Shown here: positions 61,701-64,000 of the stretch, piece after piece
Layout: each line of letters opens with the position of its first letter
Position numbering within the stretch: the stretch's first letter is position 1
DNA from: Trichopria drosophilae
Lineage: Eukaryota > Arthropoda > Insecta > Hymenoptera > Diapriidae
Assembly: GCA_030407085.1 (NCBI GenBank)
Contig: CM059582.1
Location: 28,223,001-28,287,000, forward strand
Direction: 5' to 3'
DNA: 64,000 bases
Notes under the pieces: model-generated
What the model was told of the DNA's origin: nothing
Database searches by the model: none
The model's input: the letters and a program-made list of their open reading frames with translations, nothing else
Translations under genes and position numbers: made by a program

Positions 61701-63202
61701 GTGATAAATATTACGATGTTCATTCTGTAGAATTGATTTCGTACGAGTTCTTTATTAACATTGATTTAACTATATTTCTTTTATATTTCCTTGTATTTAC
61801 TACATTGACGTATTCATTAATCACACAAGTCAACATGGTTTTCTTGTTGGGAAGCTGTAGGCCATTTCCGACGTAATTTTGTGTGTAGAATCAGAATCCG
61901 AAGTCAGAAGTCGCCCATCACGTCAGGATTTTGAGATATTTAAGGTTATTTACTCGAAAAACGCGTTTTTTGCTATTTTTGAGGTCATGTTCAGAGGACA
62001 CGACATTTTTAGGAGTTTTTCCTTTCGTTGAATCATGTGGTACTACTCTTTAATATGGGATACGCAGAATTCCATTACGACTTTTCTTCACCAAGATACG
62101 CCAATTTGAAATTACGATATAATGTAAACAAATTTACCTTGAAATGCTCTTGGAGAACAAGCTCAAAGTCAAATTCAATATCATGAAACCTATATAAATA
62201 TAATCAACTATATAAAATATGGATACTAATAACTAAAATCACGTTTCAGTATTGTGAATGTTTCTTTGATAACGTTAATGAAATATATCTCGTAATTTTA
62301 AAATGGCCGTAACTTTGTAAGAAAAAAATCTTAGGTGGTTGAATAAAACCTCATTCTGAAGAGTAAAGGTAAAGTCCTGTACGTAACCTCAAACATAGCA
62401 AAATAACGCGTTTTTCGAGTACATGACCTCAAATATCTCAAAAACCTGACGTGATGGACCGATTCTGACTTTGAGTTTGTATTCTACGCATACAATTACG
62501 TCGGAAATGACCCACAGCTTCCCAAAAAAACATCCAAGACCCTCTTTTTTGTAGTCCTGTGTAATCCAAGACAATCAGAACTCCAAAAAACACTTGAGAT
62601 TTGTCTAAGTTAATTCAATATCAATTTATCTTTCTTATAAAAATTCATCATTTTTTGTACTCTTTAAATGTTAATTTTCAAAATATAATTCAAAGATTAT
62701 TATGATTTCAGGACTCCATTGCACTGTGCTGCGAGTTGTAACAATTTAGCTATGGTGAGGTTCTTAGTTGAACATGGTGCATGCATATTTGCCACAACCT
62801 TGTCAGACCATGAAACTGCTGCTGAGAAATGCGAAGAAGATGAAGAAGGCTTCGACGGTTGTTCAGAATATCTTTACAGTAAGTATATTTTACCCACTTA
62901 ATGCAGTAATAGTCAACACTTTTATGAAGAAAACAAAAATAAATATATTGTTAAAAATGATAAAAAAGTTGAACTAACCAATAAAAATATTTTTCCTTTT
63001 AGGTGTACAAGAAAAACTCGGTATCATGAACAACGGACAAGCGTTTGCAGTGTTCGACTATGAAGCTCAACATAGTGACGAACTTACTTTGAAAAATGGT
63101 GATTCCCTGGTCATTCTCCGTAAGGGAGACGATAATGAAAGAGAATGGTGGTGGAGCAAATTAGGCCACCGGGAAGGCTATGTTCCCCGAAATTTATTGG
63201 GC
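43517..63202 (+). CDS. ASPP: ASPP-family gene, partial, six exons (spliced span)
   Basis: This entry spans the whole gene; the exons follow separately. The spliced product of about 1020 residues has the ASPP layout in order: coiled coil, long disordered linker, RVSF PP1-docking motif, ankyrin repeats, SH3 domain. In vertebrates ASPP1/2 and iASPP bind p53 and PP1 through the C-terminal ankyrin-SH3 block. In Drosophila ASPP acts at adherens junctions with RASSF8 and Csk to restrain Src. Exon lengths of 197, 508, 1216, 777, 167 and 200 bases give matching phases at all five junctions, and all donors and acceptors are GT..AG. The gene is incomplete: the N-terminal ubiquitin-like/RA-type domain and first half of the coiled coil are missing upstream, and the residues after the SH3 domain are missing downstream. 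The family is certain from the ankyrin and SH3 sequence; p53 or PP1 binding in this insect is inference. Confidence 0.95.
43961..44050 (+). repeat. GC-rich nested hairpin in ASPP intron
   Basis: agcggtcgcc at 43966-43975 is the perfect reverse complement of ggcgaccgct at 44037-44046. Inside the 61-base loop lie a second hairpin (gttcc / ggaac) and a cgtacgtac palindrome. The surrounding intron is very AT-rich, so this compact GC-rich structure stands out. It could be a small mobile-element remnant or a structured RNA; the sequence does not decide. Confidence 0.6.
45605..45675 (+). repeat. tRNA-like fragment with T-run
   Basis: A 7-base loop CTGACAA is closed by a 5-bp stem ttcga/tcgga, with T at the position before a GAC 'anticodon'. 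A T-arm-like stem ctggg/tccag with a B-box-like ggtcaaatc follows, and then ctcat and nine T residues. No matching acceptor stem or D arm can be paired upstream. This is therefore a tRNA pseudogene or the head/tail of a tRNA-derived SINE, not a functional tRNA. The 3' end gtcctcatttttttt matches the minus-strand fragment near 2.1 kb. Confidence 0.45.
46297..46804 (+). CDS. ASPP: ASPP exon B: coiled coil continuation and start of linker
   Basis: Joined in phase 0 to exon A, giving ...[15 protein letters not shown]..., matching the vertebrate ASPP2 pattern (KELQLRNKLNQEQN). The first 60 or so residues form the last helix of the coiled coil, with [10 protein letters not shown] and [18 protein letters not shown], the latter matching the family's MDKRxxELRxRLxKKK block. 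After this the sequence becomes Ser/Asn/Asp-rich and looks disordered. The exon begins after tttcag and ends CAAG|GTAAGC in phase 1. The ATG at 46309 is internal and conserved in register as Met/Leu, so it is not needed as a start. Read through the donor, the frame closes nine codons later. Confidence 0.96.
46805..47158 (+). other. ASPP intron between exons B and C
   Basis: Short intron of 354 bases with a GTAAGC donor and a gattttcacag acceptor, phase 1. I see no feature inside it other than ordinary AT-rich sequence. Retention would add eight residues and then a stop, removing the ankyrin-SH3 module. Confidence 0.9.
47159..48374 (+). CDS. ASPP: ASPP exon C: long disordered linker with K-[FY]-E repeats and proline-rich end
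   Basis: Exon of 1216 bases, open throughout, joined in phase 1 to exon B; it ends CCAG|GTATGT in phase 2. The first half is Asn/Gln/Ser/His-rich low-complexity sequence (for example [17 protein letters not shown]). The second half (about 47820-48210) repeats a short [KR][FY][ED] unit at least nine times in about 125 residues. It closes with a proline-rich stretch, [15 protein letters not shown], a plausible SH3 ligand. No folded domain is evident. Vertebrate ASPP linkers are also long and disordered but show no obvious residue match here. GC content is clearly above the flanking introns and the codons are unbroken over 400 residues, which supports coding. Confidence 0.93.
48840..49810. other. 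GC-richer island in ASPP intron
   Basis: Unique-looking sequence with raised CG content (for example gtacgcgatcgatttggcga and gcgacccgccgattg). Short overlapping frames on both strands have no domains. Candidate intronic regulatory element. Confidence 0.4.
49811..52689. other. AT-rich part of ASPP intron
   Basis: About 2.9 kb with no feature except a small near-palindrome around ggcgcc at 52154-52177. Confidence 0.55.
52690..54577. repeat. AAGTAAAT-rich dispersed element, copy interrupted by insertion
   Basis: The parts 52690-52822 and 54021-54577 align with consecutive sequence at 20.7-21.3 kb. The intervening 52823-54016 has no counterpart there and carries terminal inverted repeats, so it is an insertion. 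Confidence 0.75.
52823..54016. mobile_element. Inserted TIR element, 1.19 kb
   Basis: Begins tgggtattattctagaac and ends gttctagaa...tgccca in mirror form (ttctagaacaatgccca). About 29 bases of terminal inverted repeat carry few mismatches. TATA flanks both ends (52819-52822, 54017-54020), so the duplication is TATA, or TA if the repeat includes the inner TA. No transposase frame is visible, so it is non-autonomous, possibly Tc1/mariner-like. Confidence 0.85.
54578..56260. other. AT-rich part of ASPP intron
   Basis: Nothing identified. Confidence 0.6.
56261..56335 (+). repeat. Short dispersed repeat, copy 2
   Basis: aacactccgggaatagaact ... gcgccctgcagtgaaat; about 86 percent identical by eye to 11620-11692. 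Confidence 0.75.
56336..57451. other. Noncoding part of ASPP intron
   Basis: A 75-codon minus-strand frame at 56866-57093 has no domain. Otherwise nothing identified. Confidence 0.5.
57452..57468 (-). promoter_or_regulatory. CTCF-like motif, reverse orientation
   Basis: The minus strand reads ggacgctagatggcgtt, a weaker match to the CTCF core than the sites at 3.6 and 9.7 kb. It lies in a short GC-rich patch about 270 bases before ASPP exon D. Confidence 0.3.
57741..58517 (+). CDS. ASPP: ASPP exon D: poly-Gln, PP1-type RVSF motif, ankyrin repeats 1-2
   Basis: Exon of 777 bases completing an Arg codon split with exon C and ending GATG|GTAAGT inside a Trp codon. The N-terminal part is Pro/Glu-rich ([15 protein letters not shown]). 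Ten Gln codons, mixed CAG and CAA, lie at 58006-58035. RVSF at 58300-58311 fits the RVxF docking motif for PP1 and aligns with RVKF of ASPP2. It is followed at once by [20 protein letters not shown], the first ankyrin helix pair, then [20 protein letters not shown] and [17 protein letters not shown], the second repeat. Nearly every residue here has an ASPP2 counterpart. The intron lies between ankyrin repeats 2 and 3. Confidence 0.97.
58006..58035 (+). repeat. Ten-codon CAG/CAA run (poly-Gln) in ASPP
   Basis: Ten consecutive Gln codons, three CAG and seven CAA. The mixed codon use makes slippage less likely than in a pure CAG run. It lies in the disordered region upstream of the RVSF motif. 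Confidence 0.95.
59038..59052 (+). repeat. Solo TIR-like end, pogo/mariner type
   Basis: tacagtagaacctcccac contains the CAGTAGAACCTC-type terminal sequence, preceded by TA, seen in pogo/Tigger-like and related MITEs. No partner end was found nearby, so this is a fragment or coincidence. Confidence 0.3.
59622..61007. mobile_element. Long inverted repeat (about 590-base arms) within ASPP intron
   Basis: The left arm (59622-60205) and right arm (about 60418-61007) are reverse complements over nearly their whole length with scattered mismatches. Examples are gtcataagtctgacaaa at the left edge against tttgtcagacttatgac at the right, and the internal pair tacttacaacattcccata against its complement. 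A spacer of about 210 bases separates them. No transposase is present. This fits a non-autonomous fold-back element or a locus able to form a long double-stranded RNA hairpin. The short ORFs at 59647 and 60752 are the same arm read on both strands and are not genes. Confidence 0.85.
61847..62525. repeat. Second inverted repeat in the same intron
   Basis: Arms 61847-61990 and 62381-62525 are imperfect reverse complements; shared blocks include gggaagctgt, catttccgacgtaatt, catcacgtcagg, tactcgaaaaacgcg and gaggtcatg. The spacer is about 390 bases. The catcacgtcagg block also occurs at 41357-41380, so this belongs to a dispersed family. Confidence 0.75.
62712..62878 (+). CDS. ASPP: ASPP exon E: ankyrin repeats 3-4
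   Basis: The first base completes the Trp codon of exon D, giving [22 protein letters not shown], the most conserved block of the ASPP ankyrin domain. Next come [20 protein letters not shown] and [17 protein letters not shown], matching the family's fourth repeat ([20 protein letters not shown] in ASPP2). The exon ends TACA|GTAAGT in phase 1. Read through the donor, the frame stops seven codons later, so splicing is required to reach the SH3 domain. Confidence 0.97.
62879..63002 (+). other. ASPP intron between exons E and F
   Basis: Intron of 124 bases with a GTAAGT donor and a ttccttttag acceptor, phase 1. No internal feature. Confidence 0.93.
63003..63202 (+). CDS. ASPP: ASPP exon F: ankyrin-SH3 junction and SH3 domain
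   Basis: Encodes [12 protein letters not shown], the conserved ankyrin-SH3 connector, then a full SH3 domain: [15 protein letters not shown] (ALYDY-type motif and RT loop), [12 protein letters not shown] (diverging turn and n-Src loop), EWWWSKLG (the three-Trp motif of ASPP SH3 domains) and GYVPRNLLG (final strand and helix with the ligand-binding Pro and Tyr). It ends at GGC|GTAAGT in phase 0. Without splicing, two more codons and a TGA follow (63203-63211). In ASPP proteins LLG is followed by a LYPR... tail, which I cannot find in the remaining bases, so the last coding exon is probably beyond the window. Confidence 0.96.
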
Positions 63203-64000
63203 GTAAGTTGAAAATCATGTTTAAAAATTTTAATTCTATTAAATTATTTATGGCTCATTCCAAACGGATTTCCCTAGCAAACAAAAATTTATGTCTTTCA
63301 TTCTTTTGCATCTTTCGGATAGTGTTTTATTTCAAATTTCATGGGACACGTGTTTTTTATTTTGACTTAAAAATGCTCCTGAGGCTCTGTGGCGGTATGC
63401 AAAACTTTACTTCGAAAATGCGGTATTTCAAAATTTAAAATTCATTTTTTTCAAATGGTCGCTATTTTGTCTCACATTATCTAATTGGAACGATTTTTTT
63501 TAAATATGCGAAATTTCATCAACTTTAACTTGGCTCTGTCACATTTTGCATTGCTGCCAAAATCGTCGAGATAAATAAATCTTTCTTTCTTTTCTGACTC
63601 TTTCTTAAGTGAAATGTTCTTTGGTTGTATTTGTATTGTATGTCAGATTTAGTTGGTGTTAAATAAATAAGACAGTTGACGTTTCGGTCATTTGTTTTGA
63701 CCCTCTTCAGAATATATTTCTGTATATAAAAAAATTACAAAATAATATATAATTATAATGATAAAATTACAATAATAAAAAACTTTTTTAATTATTTCTG
63801 AAAAACTTGTCAGTATCTTTTGTTTTATGGTTTTATTGGGATTTTGAGTTTGTTTAATTTTGTTTCTGCTTACCTGTAATTAATTATTGTTGCGTTGATA
63901 TTTTGAGCCGGTTTTGAATTTATGAACTGTAAAAATATTTTAATGAGTTTTCACTCAGTAAGCAGAAAGAAAAAAAATAATTATTAATTTTAATAAAAAA
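63203..64000 (+). other. Region after exon F: probable final ASPP intron, start
   Basis: Begins with a consensus GTAAGT donor. The sequence is AT-rich and I find no exon beginning with codons for a Leu-Tyr-Pro-Arg tail. A segment at about 63655-63718 resembles repeat 3' ends and is listed separately. Confidence 0.6.
63655..63718. repeat. Retroelement-tail-like motif
   Basis: gacgtttcggtcatttg followed by ttttgaccctcttcag recalls the 3' ends of many arthropod non-LTR elements, where a 'gaagaggg...gaccgaaacgtc' motif recurs (here on the minus strand). No ORF accompanies it. The assignment rests on general resemblance only. Confidence 0.3.

Larger units (their letters stand above)
58518..62711 (+). 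other. ASPP intron between exons D and E (4.2 kb)
   Basis: Bounded by a GTAAGT donor and a tgatttcag acceptor, phase 2. Much of it is inverted repeat: a long hairpin at 59622-61007 and a second inverted repeat at 61847-62525. A pogo/mariner-like terminal sequence lies at 59038-59052. The rest (58518-59037, 61008-61846) is AT-rich with no feature I can name. Confidence 0.88.

Overview
This is a eukaryotic, almost certainly insect, genomic window. It is strongly AT-rich, its introns have GT..AG borders with T-rich tracts before the acceptors, and it holds a short degenerate CCTAA/TTAGG array, the usual arthropod telomere unit, which argues against a higher fly. I cannot fix the order with confidence; a wasp or beetle would fit. 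No prokaryotic features, CRISPR arrays or intact autonomous transposons were seen.

One gene is clearly supported: the insect orthologue of ASPP (apoptosis-stimulating protein of p53 family), on the + strand. Six consecutive coding exons (43517-43713, 46297-46804, 47159-48374, 57741-58517, 62712-62878, 63003-63202) join in frame at every junction and cover about 1020 residues. They encode the end of the N-terminal coiled coil, a long disordered Gln/Asn/Ser/Lys-rich linker with a proline-rich stretch, a poly-Gln run, an RVSF motif of the PP1-docking type, four ankyrin repeats and an SH3 domain. The gene is open at both ends. The first exon begins inside the coiled coil, so the N-terminal ubiquitin-like/RA-type exons lie upstream and were not found. 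The last exon ends on a GTAAGT donor just before the short C-terminal tail, whose exon must lie beyond base 64000.

Bases 1-43516 hold no gene I can defend. They are probably a very long ASPP intron, or intron plus intergenic DNA. They are rich in short inverted-repeat elements (MITE-like), two tandem arrays (17.5 kb and 28.4-29.3 kb), a 1.4 kb GAAGAA-rich tract, tRNA-like fragments, and several GC-richer islands without convincing ORFs that could be regulatory. A possible decayed gene fragment, readable in two frames on the - strand, lies at 8157-8615.

The ASPP introns carry more of the same: a GC-rich hairpin (43.96-44.05 kb), a repeat interrupted by a 1.2 kb TIR element (52.8-54.0 kb), and in the intron between the two ankyrin exons a near-perfect long inverted repeat with arms of about 590 bases (59.6-61.0 kb) followed by a second inverted repeat (61.8-62.5 kb). 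The intronic long hairpin, the nested insertion with its uninterrupted paralogue, the three CTCF-like motifs and the [KR][FY][ED] repeat of the ASPP linker are the observations most worth a second look.
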